Assembly (NCBI GenBank): GCA_036172665.1
Contig: CM069877.1
Coordinates: 11,490,501-11,554,500, forward strand
Reading direction: 5' to 3'
From: Prosopocoilus inquinatus
Taxonomy: Eukaryota > Arthropoda > Insecta > Coleoptera > Lucanidae
Length of the DNA: 64,000 nucleotides
In this document: one piece after another, positions 55,901 to 64,000 of the stretch
Layout of the letters: every line of letters begins with the position of its first letter
How positions within the stretch are numbered: position 1 is the first letter of the stretch
Notes under the pieces: model-generated
What the model was told of the DNA's origin: nothing
Databases searched by the model: none
What the model saw: the letters and a program-made list of their open reading frames with translations, nothing else
Program-made: the position numbers and the translations under genes

Positions 55901-58900
55901 GTATTCTCCATTATAAACTCGAATTTTTGCAATAAATCTAACAGATTCGTCATCGTAGCAATTACATATGTCATTAGTTCCACCCATAAGGTATATGTGA
56001 TCTGACTTATTAAAGTCTTTAACTAATTCACGCAGATTATTTGTTATGCCATTTAATTTAGCGTTAGGTTTCACTAACCCAGTTACTGAAACATTAGGCA
56101 AATTATCCTTTAGGAGAGGGCTAATGTGCCTTCCATGACTATCACTCAAAACTAGCACTCTTTTAGGCGTTTCCAATTTGAAATGAGATTTGTTGCGAGC
56201 ATTGAATTCTGCACAACATTCCCCATTTAACCGTTGCTCTATGTCTTCTAATAACCGAGATGCTAATGGTGAGCATCGAAATGTGGACACAGTGTATATA
56301 TTTTTAAATTAAAGATCATCAATACTTGGCAATAAGATTTTTCCTCTTGTCGTAAAAAAGAAAATTTTTCCATAAATTGTCCAAACATTTCGTTTTTCAC
56401 CAGCCATCCTCAGCAGATTTTACATATTTACTTTTGGCAACATCTTCTGTGATCACCATTCCCGTTTTCTTTAATAACTTCTGAACATGAAACCCTTTTT
56501 TTGTACATCAGGTCTCGCGCTGGTGTTTTCCTTAAGAACCGGCGAAACAATCCGCTTGATTCAACCGGAAAACGTGCACGACGAGCACATGTACGTGTCG
56601 CTGTTAAAATCCGGGGGATTCACCGAGGAACTCAGGATACTTCAAGTGGTCGACACCCTCCCGGAGAATTGTCTGAAGCGTATGCTGCGCAGGGGGAAGT
56701 TCGACAAGGCAATCGAGTTCGCAAGGACCTTCAACCTCGACGTCGTCGAAATTCGTAAGGCCAAGGCAGAGTCCATCGTCGACAAGTTGGTTTGCACCGG
56801 CGAGGACGTGCAGGAGTTGCTGGCCATTCTTAAAGGCATCGAAAACCAAGCCTGCTTTAAAATCAAGTGCTGCCTTCCGGTGTTTAACTATTGCGAGAAC
56901 CTCGAAGACGTTCGGGTGGTTCTGAATTACGCCTACCACTGTCTATCCGATTACAACGTAAGCCATTGGGAGTTAATTAATTAATTAATTAATTGATTAA
57001 ATTCAGACCCGGTCTTTTCATCTCTGATTAACCGTTAATTAATTTGTCAATCGTCTCTATAATAATTGTAACTGTGGGGATAAAGTTAATGAGATATGAA
57101 AATACCTGCCCTCGGTGTGCGTGCTATTCTCCCAGGAGTTTCAGGAAGCGGAAGACGTGGAGGAGGTTCAGTTGTTGGCGGAGATGGTTTCCGACGTTAT
57201 GAACCGCTTCGAGACTTTCATGTTGATTCGGAAGCAAGAAGGGGAGGAGTTCGATGTTGATTGGGAGGAGTTCTCCGAGTGCAACCTCTTCAGTTTGATC
57301 TGCGGGGCTTTGCGGAAGTGCAACGTCGAACAGGCCATCATCATACACAGCAGGATGGATTTTACCGACCTGTCGAAAGTCGACGAGCAAAATATTCAAG
57401 GAATATTAAACATCCTCAGCGACGTAAATGAGTGGAGTGTGTCAGGCGTGATCTTTGAGTTGAGCTTTTTGCGTTTCAGCTTCCCCTGGATGCTTGCGCG
57501 ACGTTCTTGTTTTCGTTCCTCCCCATCACGCTCACGCACGCCCCCGGTGCTTTGCCCCTGTTCGTGAACTGGGTGCAACAGAAACTGTTCTCCATAGAAT
57601 CGGGGTGTAACAGGGAATATCTTCAAAGCGCCATGGATTTTCTCGACGTCTTCCTGCAAATACTAAACCTGGATAACCTAAGCGGTCGAGGTGAGATGGA
57701 TGCGTTAGTTAGAAGCGCAATCGACGGCTTCGCATCCATGAGGAAATCCTTGAAGTCGCTGAAATTTCTGAAAGAAACCTACAGCATCGCCATACCATTA
57801 AAGGAGTATGTGAAGGCAAGCGAGTTGTTTGTTTTTTTTGGCAATTCAAAGAGCGTCTGCGTTTTTTTTTAGAGCCCCAGATCGCTAATCAGCTCTTTAC
57901 TGCACGTCCAGTTAAACGAGAGGGCCTACCAGGAGTTCCTCAGCAAGTTTCTATGCGGGTTCATGCTTGAAAATAATTTACAACCCGATGAGGTCTTCCT
58001 GGAGGAAATATGCGTAAGCTATCGTGTCTTGGCTGGGTTTAAGCGCTTGTAAATTCCGGTGGGTTTGTTGTAGGGCCTCGTTAAATACCAGGAGCGGTAC
58101 TGGCTTAAAATAGTCCCATCGGTTCTTCGCTGCATTAAAGCGATCGAGGTCAAGTTGAATGTTGTCGTTGAAATCTTGGAGAACGCAGACGTTCCTTGGT
58201 GTCAGACCGTACGGGCCATCGCAAGCAACAGCTTGAGTTACAAGCACGCACTTGTCGAAGTCATCAAGGAGAAGATTAAGAATGAGCCGACTCAAGTCGT
58301 CCTGCGAAGGCCCAAGTATAACTTCCCAAGAGACGTTAATATTTCTAAAGATGTAAGAGTTCTTCTGCTTTGACCAGCCGTCTCACTTGAAAAGGCAATT
58401 TAATTTATTGCAGTTGAAGTACATCATGGGCAGAATTATTTATTGCGAGGAGCCCACGTTGATAGACGATGCATTCCAATTATGTGCAGTGGCTCCAGAA
58501 GAATCAACTTGGATCCTAACCCGATTAATCGACAGTTTCACTCAATCCGGGTACTGCAACATAACTAAACGCATTAAGAAACTAACCGACCCCCTCGTTT
58601 TAGAAACATCACTTCGGTGAAGGTGGTCTTAAACAAATTGAAACCGAGCGAGGTAGATATCCTGTGTGATTCGATACTTCTCCTGATCGAGTGCTACGAT
58701 AACGTAGGTTGCATTCCACAGAAGCCAAAACCACTGCGTAAATCACTGTTGTAATTCCAGTTGAAACCCAGACTTCCTTGCGACATCCTGCAGAATTACC
58801 CTCTCGTGTTAAACATGCTGCAAAATAGGAGCTCCGAGGAGTCCCAAGCCGAAGACATCGAAGCATGCAGGAATTTCTTGAAAATCAAAGAGAGATTCCA

Positions 58901-61900
58901 CCCGGAAGCTAGATGGGAACACCTCTATAATTCAAAGGGGTTGCTAGACACGATATTATCCGAAATAGCCCTTCAGTTAACGCAGGGGATCTTAACCGTT
59001 GCAGAATCGATGAGGCACTGCACGCAAGCCTCAGTGCTTTTAGGTGAAAGCGAAGCAAATGTCTTGGTCCAGTTCTGCGAAAAGCTAAACGGCTTCGACT
59101 CGATTGTCAAATTCATCGATGCGATGATGTGCCTCGATGAGATCAGCTCGGAGAATCTGTGCTTGATGGCTGTGCTCATCATGAAGAGCGTCAGCTCCGG
59201 ATGCAATCTGCAACCAGACGCTTCTTTCCTCCAAGAAGAAGATGACATAACCTCTTCAATAAAAGTTGAGACCTACTCGGTGGGTTTCGAGCTGGCTCAA
59301 AAATTATCCGTCCTTGCAATACTGAGGTCAAAGCCGGAAGACATCAGCGCATGCGTTCCGGTTTACAACTGGGTCATGAGCACGTTCTTCCTGCGCAATC
59401 ACCCCAACCCCAGCTCGGCTTTGCACCTCGAGAAGCGCCCCCAACTGAAGAAGACCCCGGGGTTCGGGACGTTCCAGTCTTTCCGATTTATATTCAACGC
59501 TTTCGCTCAGCTTGCTGGTGAGTTACTCAGGTTTCAATTCTAGCTCATTAATTTACTTTCGGTTTAGTCGGGTGTAATAATCCGGATTTGAAATATTTAA
59601 CGCACTTTGAAAATCGCGTGAACCGCTTAACTAAGGTAAGTTCAATTAATTGATCGATTAATTAAAGAAAGAATCGAAGCATCTCGTTTTAAGGAACAGT
59701 TTGCGGAAACTCTGCAAAACCTGCCTTCGTTAATCAACAACTTGTGCTTGGAAGGGCACAGTTTGACTGCGAGTAAGTTGGTTGTAACGTTGAAGAACGC
59801 TCTCCTCAACTTCGACGTGGTAAACCCCACGCTCCAGGACGTACTTATAAATAGTTGTTTGCCTCAGGTCTTGCGAAAGCTGTTTTCAGCCCCGCACATC
59901 GACATCGAGTGCGCTTACCTCCTGCTGATTAACTTTAAACGCAGGGATCCCTTGAAGGAAATCAGAAGTTACATGCAGGTGAATAGGCAGAACGTGCAGA
60001 AGTTGGCAACGCTGGCGAAACTCGCCCTGCGCATCACGGAGCACCAAGGAAAGAAGCCGACAGGGCAATGTGACTACGTTAAGATCGTGTTGCTCTCGAA
60101 ATGGTGGCAGAAGATCAACAATTGCCAACTTACTCTGAAGGAGTTTTTCACTACCTCCCCCAACAACGAACTCCTGGCAAAACTGATGGAACACCGGCAC
60201 TTAAACCTGGCAATGTTAACGGAGTTCTGCTTGGATTTCGATTTGGACTTGCAAAAATCCTACATCGCTTACTTGAAGTCCCTCCTTACAAAATGGACGC
60301 CCGATTATACCACAGTCAAGGACGAGTTTGGTGAAACGAAACTCACATTCAGTAACAACGAAGAGCAACTATTTAAAGCATGCGGGGAAGTCATCGAGCT
60401 CATCGATGATAAAAAATCAGTGGGCACCGCCATTAATAATTTTTACCACAACGTACGTTGCACTCACTCAATTATTTTTTTGTAAAAAACAATAAATTCG
60501 ATTGCAGATTAATTTCTATCACTACGAAGTCTTCATGTGCGTGTTTAAAATCTGGAGAGCGTTGAAGAAAAACGTCGCTTACATCAAGGAAACGATGCTG
60601 CTGGGTTTTCTGAGGACGTACAAGCGAGTTAGGCCTCCCGACGTTGTTGAAACCAAAGAGTGGTTCTCCGCGTTCCCAAACAGCCAAAGTATAGACGCCC
60701 TTTCGCAGTGGAGGCTCCCCTTCACGCTTACCCTGTTCACCAAGGACGTCTGGAAGATAATTCGGCCTGAGCTCAACCTGAAGACGTACACGATTTGGTT
60801 TGATGTTGTCCGGATACTCGACGAAACCTTAAACAAAGACGACATTTGCATTTACGCCGTGAAGGAAGTGGTAAGTACCCCTGTGTATTTTATTTTAAAT
60901 CCATTCTAATTACGCACGGTTCCCATTCACTGGGAAAAACGGTGGGAAAAGTCAGGGAATTTGCTTTATTTTAATAATGCAAAAAGTCAGTGAAATTAAA
61001 TTAAATTAAATATTAAAAAAAAAATAGAATTGCATAATCTGTAATTGTAAAAAGTTTGTGTTTTAACAAAACGTTTAAAAACCTGTTGTGGGGATCTTTC
61101 GTATAGGCAACCGCACAAGCGGCTGTGTGCATTAGTTGCCTATACTAAAACTTTGTTATTTTTTTTTTTGAAAAAATCTAATTTACTATATTTTTTTTGT
61201 ATTGAACAGACGTGTTATTAAAATGAATTGTTTATAATTATTTTAAATAGTAAAAAAAAACTAAGAAAATTACATAATTTCAGTGAATCGTAGAAATCTC
61301 ATCACGTCTCCTAATAAAGAGCGCCCTTAACGCTGCAATATAGGCAACCGCATAAACTCCTGTGTTCGTCGCGTTGCCTACGCTAAGGGTTCTTTTTTTT
61401 TTTCATTGAAGACACGGGCTATTAAGATGAATTGTTTATAATTATTTGAAATAGTAAAAGAAAAACACTAAGAAAATTGTATAATCTCAGTGAATCGTAG
61501 AAAATCTCATCACATCCCCTAATAAAAAAGTCCCCTTAACGCCTGGAGTATAGGCAACCGAAACCACCTATACTCGTCTGGTTGCCTACACTAAGGGTTC
61601 TTTTTTTTAAGCTAATTTATTATATTTTTTCTTTTTTTTTAAAAAAAATCAAATTTACCATTTTTTTAATTGAACAGACGTGTTATTAAAATGAATTGTT
61701 TATGATTATTTTAAATAGTAAAAGAAAAAACTAAGAAAATTGCATAATCTCGGTGAATCGTAAAAAATCTTATCACATCTCCCTAAAAAAGTCCCTTAAC
61801 GCCTGTAATGTAGGCAACCGCATAAACACCTGTGTTCGGCAGGTAGCCTACACTAAGGGTTCTTCTTTCAAGCTTCTTCTTTCATTTATTATATTTTTTT

Positions 61901-64000
61901 CCTTTTTTGAAAAAATCTAATTTACTATTTTTTTTATTTAACAGACGTGTTATTAAGATTAATTGTTTATAATTATTTTAGATAGTAAAATAAAAAACTA
62001 AGAAAATTGCATAATCTCAATGAATCGTAAGAAATCTCATCATATCTAATAAAAAAGTGCCCTTAACGCCTGCAATATGGGCAACCGCATAAACACCTGT
62101 GCTCGGCAAGTAGCCTACACCAAGGGTTCTTCTTTCAAGCCAATTATTTTTTTTTCCTTTTTTGAAAAAATCTAATTTACTGTTTTTTTTTATTGAACAG
62201 ACGTGTTATTAAGATTAATTGTTTATAATTATTTTAGATAGTAAAATAAAAAACTAAGAAAATTGCATAATCTCAATGAATCGTAAAAAATCTCATCACG
62301 CCTCCTATAATAAAAAGTGCCCTTAACGCCTGCAATATAGGCAACCGCATAAACGCCTGGCGCGTCGGGTTGCCTACACTAAGGATTCTTTTTCAAGCTA
62401 ATTTATTATTTTTTTTAAACAAACAGGCGTATTATTAAGATGTTTGTTTATTATTCTTGCATTTTGGTTTTAAAAACTTCTTTGTAGTAGTGCAACGGTG
62501 AATATGCTGTTACCGGACAGATACATATTTGATGAAATTCTTGAGTACTCAGAATCTTGCCCTGGGTATCAGAAACCCTAGCTATGGCACTGCGAAATAC
62601 TCACAAAAGTTATAAAATTCACAGTACAGTTTTCAATGAGGGCGCTGTCCTTCTATAATACACAGAAAATTAAATAGGATAATATAAAACAGATCTTGTT
62701 AATAGACCAAAAAGAACCCTCGTTGATACTTAATTGGTTAATAATTTATTCTAGAAGGTCGAATCTATAAAGGGTATATACTTTCAAAAAACGGGACTTT
62801 TTTAAAACTCTGCGGGACACGGGACAAATTGTTAAAAACCGGGACTGTCCCACCAAAATCGTGACGTATGGTCACCTTACAGTATTTTATAAATTCTTCT
62901 TTGATGAATGGTTTTTTTTTGTTGTAGAATATTTTCAACTTAATTTTTTAACTTAACACAGATATAGCCTTATTTTCTTAATTATTTCCTTTTTTTTTTC
63001 AAATTAAAATATTTGTTTTTGTGCATAACTTTACGAAGAATTTCGTTCTGTTTTTTTTTATACTATAGTTTTTATTCTCGGCAGAATTTTATTTCTCTTT
63101 GACTCTTTTCAATTTCTGGCAATGATTTTTATCACTGCTCTTTTATTGAAAAGAAAAAAAAAACAGGTAGGTGTTTATTAATTAATATAATTCAATAATT
63201 TTCTCCGTTATTACACGTGGGACTTAAAAAAGATTAAATTACTAATTTTTGTACGCCTATTGCTTCTATTCAGGGGCCTTATTCACGAATGGAAGGAACA
63301 AAAAAAAAGTTACCAACTCGCAAGTGACGCAAGTTCTTAAACTTTACAGATTTAAACAAGTTTTCGTATCTTCCCAATTTCAGAGACCTTTTTCTCGAAT
63401 CGAAGGGGAACAAACTCACAAGAGAACGTGACGTCAAAATGACTTAATTCTCTTACGATTTTGTTTTTTTTTTTTATGAGAAGCTGCGTCATTTTGACGT
63501 CACGTTCTCTTGTGAGTTTGTTCCCCCTCTATTCGAGAACAAGGCCCCTGAAATTGGGAAGATACGAAAACTTGTTTAAATCTGTAAAGTTTAAGAAGTT
63601 GCGTCACTTGCGAGTTGGTCATTTTTTTTTCTCGACGAAAAATCAATGTGTTAAAGTCAGGGTACGTTTTAATGAAAACAAAAAGTGGCAACCCTGATTA
63701 TGTTTATGTAGGTTTCCAGCGGTGTCTTAAAGGAAAACTCAGCACGGGGAAGTCTGTTCGAGGAAATCGACGCCTGCGTACAAAATATTTCAAACTACGA
63801 AAAGGCCACCTCCGCGGTCTATCACTTGCTAACTCAGACCCCCGAAGGTAACTTAACTTCCTCTCTCTAACTCTAATTAAAAAAAAGGAAAAAAGAAACT
63901 CGTTAAAGTTAATGAGAGTTACTTACTTACCCCCCCAGGTGCTGATCAGGTGATCGCTGCGAAGCTCTGCCTGAAATATGCAAGTCTCTACAAGGAACGG
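43786..64000 (+). CDS. rod: Rough deal / KNTC1, RZZ kinetochore subunit (5' part, 18 exons)
   Basis: Rod, with Zw10 and Zwilch, forms the RZZ complex. It builds the outer-kinetochore corona, recruits dynein through Spindly, and holds Mad1-Mad2 for the spindle checkpoint. Eighteen phase-consistent exons give 1594 codons and run off the window; insect and human proteins are about 2100-2200 residues. Residues 1 to about 310 form the N-terminal beta-propeller (MDDWDIIECGFNTADETLNF onwards), and an alpha-solenoid follows. Family landmarks compare well with human KNTC1: TLPENCLKRMLRRGKFDKAI (human ALPENRLSRLLHKHRFAEAE), LTEFCLDFDLDLQKSYIAYL (human ILEYCSTFQLDCDAVLQLF) and FLRTYKRVRPPDVVETKEW (human HLKSYRRISPPVDLEYQ). 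Introns range from 53 nt to 9.5 kb, and at least one uses a GC donor. No disabling mutation was seen. Confidence 0.94.
43985..44229 (+). CDS. rod: rod exon 2
   Basis: Acceptor TTGTTACAG; reads PGNSVVNLRATTKAGKVFLS onward through the first propeller blades; donor AGCAA/GTATGT. Ends in phase 2. Confidence 0.88.
44291..44410 (+). CDS. rod: rod exon 3
   Basis: Acceptor GATTGAAG (weak pyrimidine tract); completes a Lys codon and reads SVVDDNTDDYNVMFVDCFME; donor TTCAG/GTAAAT. The start rests on frame and family fit. Confidence 0.8.
44467..44679 (+). CDS. rod: rod exon 4
   Basis: Acceptor AAATTGCAG; reads RILFELVGEMSSADEVVTDL to QVYPYDS; donor AGTAG/GTATGT, phase 2. Confidence 0.88.
44930..46650. 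repeat. rod intron 4 satellite with repeated GCGCCATCTGTTGG motifs
   Basis: About twelve GCGCCATC words recur. GAGCGCCATCTGTTGGACGC-type copies lie near 44971, 45115, 45421, 45719, 45999, 46313 and 46436, alternating with GAAGCGCCATCTCTGCGC-type copies near 45250, 45570, 45853, 46158 and 46604. The full unit is about 280-310 bp, with shared AAATTTCGAAACTTGCAAGA and AAAGTGAAAAATTGTTTT blocks. Confidence 0.88.
46791..46987 (+). CDS. rod: rod exon 5 (GC donor)
   Basis: Acceptor TCAATTTCAG; reads LFICIDEHGNLLQICSRTLL to NIQALTYP plus one base. The only phase-compatible donor is CCAG/GCAAGT, a GC-AG junction. Joined to exon 6 it gives ALTYP-G-LALVFSLRTGETI, matching the human LMVYSLPTMEILYSL region without a gap. 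Confidence 0.85.
47049..47093. repeat. Dispersed 45-bp motif, copy 2
   Basis: AGGTCAAAAAGCGATCGTAG then GATGTCGCTATTTT and CTGTTCAT, as at 36981. It is followed at once by an (ATA)n run and a short non-LTR tail. Confidence 0.75.
47085..47189 (-). mobile_element. Short 5'-truncated non-LTR 3' end
   Basis: The complement ends GTTAATAAAGCTACATTATT followed by (ATT)n, a typical non-LTR tail. About 95 bp of unidentified 3'UTR remains. Confidence 0.45.
47190..47837. mobile_element. Mariner-like non-autonomous element
   Basis: The ends TACAGGGTGATTC and GTTACACCCTGTA are inverted repeats, 648 bp apart. It contains several palindromic GTATCTAGATAC words between 47260 and 47410, also found at 50390-50470, which suggests a further nested insertion. 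No transposase is present. Confidence 0.5.
47838..49700. repeat. Higher-order satellite in rod intron 5, about 870-bp period
   Basis: Sub-units beginning TACAGGGTGTTACCRAACTG or TACAGGGTTTTACCGAGCTG recur every 90-150 bp. Whole blocks repeat after about 870 bp: 48069 to 48940, 48211 to 49079, 48308 to 49175, 48430 to 49310, 48523 to 49395. A lone sub-unit lies at about 50263. The 45-bp dispersed motif interrupts the second block at 49497-49533. Confidence 0.85.
49497..49533. repeat. Dispersed 45-bp motif, copy 3
   Basis: AGGTCAAAAAGCGATCGTAA then GATGTCGCTATTTAA, present in one satellite block and absent from the matching place about 870 bp earlier. Confidence 0.75.
49697..49800 (-). mobile_element. 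Short CR1/L2-type 3' tail
   Basis: The complement ends GAAATAAAACTGATTTGATT followed by TGATA, the same pentanucleotide tail type as at 380-396. Body truncated. Confidence 0.4.
49860..51187. other. rod intron 5, mixed repeat debris
   Basis: No gene is seen. It includes a stray satellite sub-unit (50263), GTATCTAGATAC-type words (50390-50470) ending near TTTAACAACACTG (hAT-like end), and mariner-like ends TAGGGTGTTCCATTTAAA (50706) and GGAACATCCTGTATAA (51056). Confidence 0.4.
51780..52160 (-). pseudogene. Decayed mariner-superfamily transposase fragment
   Basis: Read on the minus strand, NIWLQQDGYLAHNSRDV and, after a frameshift and stop, FARSPDLIPLDCHLW are visible. They match the QQDGAPPH and ARSPDLTPLDFFLWG blocks that hold catalytic Asp residues 2 and 3 of IS630-Tc1-mariner transposases. 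Only this C-terminal part remains. Confidence 0.75.
52711..54561 (-). pseudogene. CR1-like ORF2, reverse transcriptase part
   Basis: A 616-codon frame contains IPVHKKGDTSDISNYRPISI, QYGFLPHKSTSMAF, FFDNSSAFDTVNHNILLNKL, GVPQGSILGPLLYVIFVNDI and FADDTSLV, so the catalytic aspartates are present. It is separated from the endonuclease frame by one extra A in the run near 54530-54536. The domain itself has no stop. Confidence 0.9.
54521..55560 (-). pseudogene. CR1-like ORF2, apurinic-type endonuclease part
   Basis: The frame runs from about 55560 (RIDILKIISFNVQSFNNKQD) down to KKIP plus stop at 54521. It has FCVIEYWL (catalytic Glu), GDFNINFSNP and GFSDHFAVQV (SDH motif). Without the extra A the frame would continue directly into the reverse transcriptase. 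The start overlaps the end of ORF1, as in related elements. Confidence 0.85.
55543..56174 (-). pseudogene. CR1-like ORF1 fragment with SGNH esterase domain
   Basis: Esterase motifs are present: VLVLSDSHGRH (nucleophile Ser), GGTNDIC (Asn block) and, in a second frame after a one-base shift near 55930-55950, FDGIHLKLQAKKH (Asp-His). The element is truncated at 56174. The open frame seems to begin at 56290, but its first about 40 residues are encoded by the mariner TIR, not by CR1. Confidence 0.8.
56512..56957 (+). CDS. rod: rod exon 6
   Basis: Acceptor TTTTGTACATCAG; completes Gly and reads LALVFSLRTGETIRLIQPEN through TLPENCLKRMLRRGKFDKAI to YHCLSDYN; donor AAC/GTAAGC, phase 0. It spans the junction of propeller and solenoid. 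Confidence 0.93.
57136..57423 (+). CDS. rod: rod exon 7
   Basis: Acceptor CTATTCTCCCAG; reads EFQEAEDVEEVQLLAEMVSD to NILSD; donor GAC/GTAAAT. 96 codons, phase 0; the next intron is only 56 nt. Confidence 0.9.
57480..57815 (+). CDS. rod: rod exon 8 (GC donor likely)
   Basis: Acceptor GCGTTTCAG; reads LPLDACATFLFSFLPITLTH to SIAIPLKEYVK. The best donor is AAG/GCAAGC at 57816; an alternative TAT/GTGAAG at 57810 would drop two residues. Both are phase 0. Confidence 0.85.
57873..58013 (+). CDS. rod: rod exon 9
   Basis: Acceptor TTTTTTTTTAG; reads SPRSLISSLLHVQLNERAYQ to FLEEIC; donor TGC/GTAAGC, phase 0. Confidence 0.9.
58074..58352 (+). CDS. rod: rod exon 10
   Basis: Acceptor TTTGTTGTAG; reads GLVKYQERYWLKIVPSVLRC to DVNISKD, with VVVEILENADVPWCQTVR resembling human VLKIMYAAVVPWSAAVEQ; donor GAT/GTAAGA. 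Confidence 0.92.
58414..58550 (+). CDS. rod: rod exon 11
   Basis: Acceptor TTTATTGCAG; reads LKYIMGRIIYCEEPTLIDDA to SFTQS plus two bases; donor CCGG/GTACTG. The following intron is 53 nt with CTAAC as likely branch site. Confidence 0.85.
58604..58703 (+). CDS. rod: rod exon 12
   Basis: Acceptor CTCGTTTTAG; completes Gly and reads NITSVKVVLNKLKPSEVDIL to IECYDN; donor AAC/GTAGGT, phase 0. Confidence 0.85.
58761..59517 (+). CDS. rod: rod exon 13
   Basis: Acceptor GTAATTCCAG; reads LKPRLPCDILQNYPLVLNML to FNAFAQLA plus one base; donor GCTG/GTGAGT. The largest internal solenoid exon but one (757 nt). Confidence 0.93.
59568..59635 (+). CDS. rod: rod exon 14
   Basis: Acceptor TTTCGGTTTAG; completes Val and reads GCNNPDLKYLTHFENRVNRL then TK; donor AAG/GTAAGT, phase 0. 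Confidence 0.88.
59694..60452 (+). CDS. rod: rod exon 15
   Basis: Acceptor CTCGTTTTAAG; reads EQFAETLQNLPSLINNLCLE to AINNFYHN, including LTEFCLDFDLDLQKSYIAYL, which opens the conserved Rod C-terminal region; donor AAC/GTACGT. Confidence 0.93.
60508..60870 (+). CDS. rod: rod exon 16
   Basis: Acceptor TCGATTGCAG; reads INFYHYEVFMCVFKIWRALK through FLRTYKRVRPPDVVETKEW to YAVKEV; donor GTG/GTAAGT, phase 0. Confidence 0.94.
61095..62400. repeat. Second array of TAGGCAACC hairpin repeats, about 240-bp unit, six copies
   Basis: Hairpins at about 61101, 61337, 61548, 61809, 62066 and 62334 have the form TATAGGCAACCGCATAAAC, CCTGTGTTCG, GGTTGCCTACACTAAGGGTT. Spacers share CAGACGTGTTATTAAGAT, GAATTGTTTATAATTATTTT and AAAATTGCATAATCTCAATG. 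It lies in rod intron 16. Confidence 0.88.
62460..63290. other. rod intron 16, unclassified AT-rich sequence
   Basis: No gene, element end or tandem repeat is recognised. Confidence 0.4.
63311..63630. mobile_element. Foldback element with about 140-bp arms
   Basis: Left arm 63311-63445 (ACCAACTCGCAAGTGACGCA ... CGTGACGTCAAAATGAC) and right arm 63486-63630 (GTCATTTTGACGTCACG ... TGCGTCACTTGCGAGTTGGT) are near-perfect inverted repeats. It lies about 80 bp upstream of rod exon 17. The small open frames over it on both strands are shadows. Confidence 0.85.
63712..63847 (+). CDS. rod: rod exon 17
   Basis: Acceptor GTTTATGTAG; reads VSSGVLKENSARGSLFEEID to LLTQTPE plus one base; donor GAAG/GTAACT. 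CVQNISNYEKATSAVYHLL resembles human CLLSIVNPEWAVAIAISL. Confidence 0.9.
63939..64000 (+). CDS. rod: rod exon 18 (cut by window edge)
   Basis: Acceptor ACCCCCCCAG; completes Gly and reads ADQVIAAKLCLKYASLYKER to the last base. About 500 residues of the family remain beyond the edge. Confidence 0.88.

Larger units (their letters stand above)
52545..56174 (-). mobile_element. 5'-truncated CR1-superfamily non-LTR retrotransposon
   Basis: A 3.63-kb element on the minus strand has an (AAT)n tail at 52545-52569. It is flanked by the 5-bp target duplication AATTT (52540-52544 and 56175-56179). It carries ORF2 (endonuclease and reverse transcriptase) and the end of an esterase-type ORF1. The esterase ORF1 and short microsatellite tail point to the CR1 group (Daphne/CR1-like). 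It lies in the right TIR of the mariner-type element. Confidence 0.88.
51190..56296. mobile_element. Long-TIR mariner-type element split by a CR1 insertion
   Basis: The outer ends TACACTGTGTCCATATTTCG and its complement (56277-56296) sit between TA dinucleotides (51188-51189, 56297-56298). Terminal inverted repeats are about 430-450 bp: left 51190-51645, right 52235-52544 plus 56175-56296. Without the CR1 insertion the element is about 1.47 kb. It holds a decayed transposase. The two TIRs remain over 90% alike at their outer ends. Confidence 0.85.

Noticed and set aside
56487..56511. ATG at 56487 as a start of a separate gene for the KNTC1-like segment
   Set aside because: The acceptor at 56511 and exact phase with exon 5 make it an internal exon; the ATG lies in the intron.
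63249..63851. Pairs of similar small frames on both strands near rod exon 17
   Set aside because: They arise from the two arms of the foldback element; the only real coding part here is exon 17.

Overview
The window is nuclear DNA of an arthropod, almost certainly an insect (a beetle-like genome is a guess). The genes are split by short and very long introns with GT-AG and a few GC-AG junctions. The two recognisable genes are classical animal genes, and the rest is AT-rich non-coding DNA full of satellites, MITEs, hAT, Harbinger and mariner-type elements and CR1-type non-LTR copies.

Layout. (1) About 1-6.8 kb: intergenic DNA with a diverged satellite (1.3-4.6 kb) and an array of short hairpin repeats (4.7-5.5 kb). 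(2) About 6.9-39.4 kb, minus strand: a complete gene for a PP2A B56 gamma/delta-type regulatory subunit (Drosophila well-rounded, wrd). It has six coding exons plus a phase-compatible alternative first exon at 19.2 kb that I infer from the sequence. Its introns carry at least ten unrelated tandem arrays, several foldback or MITE elements and a hammerhead-ribozyme-like sequence. (3) About 39.5-43.7 kb: the intergenic region between two divergent genes, packed with hAT elements. Four have exact 8-bp target duplications; one nest is hAT in hAT with a Harbinger-type MITE inside. (4) 43.8-64 kb, plus strand: the 5' three-quarters (18 exons, 1594 codons) of rod/KNTC1, the kinetochore RZZ-complex subunit, running off the right edge. 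Its intron 4 is a satellite carrying CTCF-like motifs. Its 9.5-kb intron 5 holds a higher-order satellite and a long-TIR mariner-type element that was itself split by a 5'-truncated CR1 element. Its intron 16 holds a second array of the same hairpin type seen at 5 kb.

Both host genes act in cell division: B56-PP2A opposes mitotic kinases at kinetochores, and RZZ builds the kinetochore corona and recruits dynein and Mad1. Their adjacency is divergent, but they are separated by about 4.4 kb of repeat-rich DNA, so shared regulation is only a possibility. Exon borders were set by reading splice sites and codon phase by eye and by comparison with remembered family sequences. No search or transcript evidence was available.
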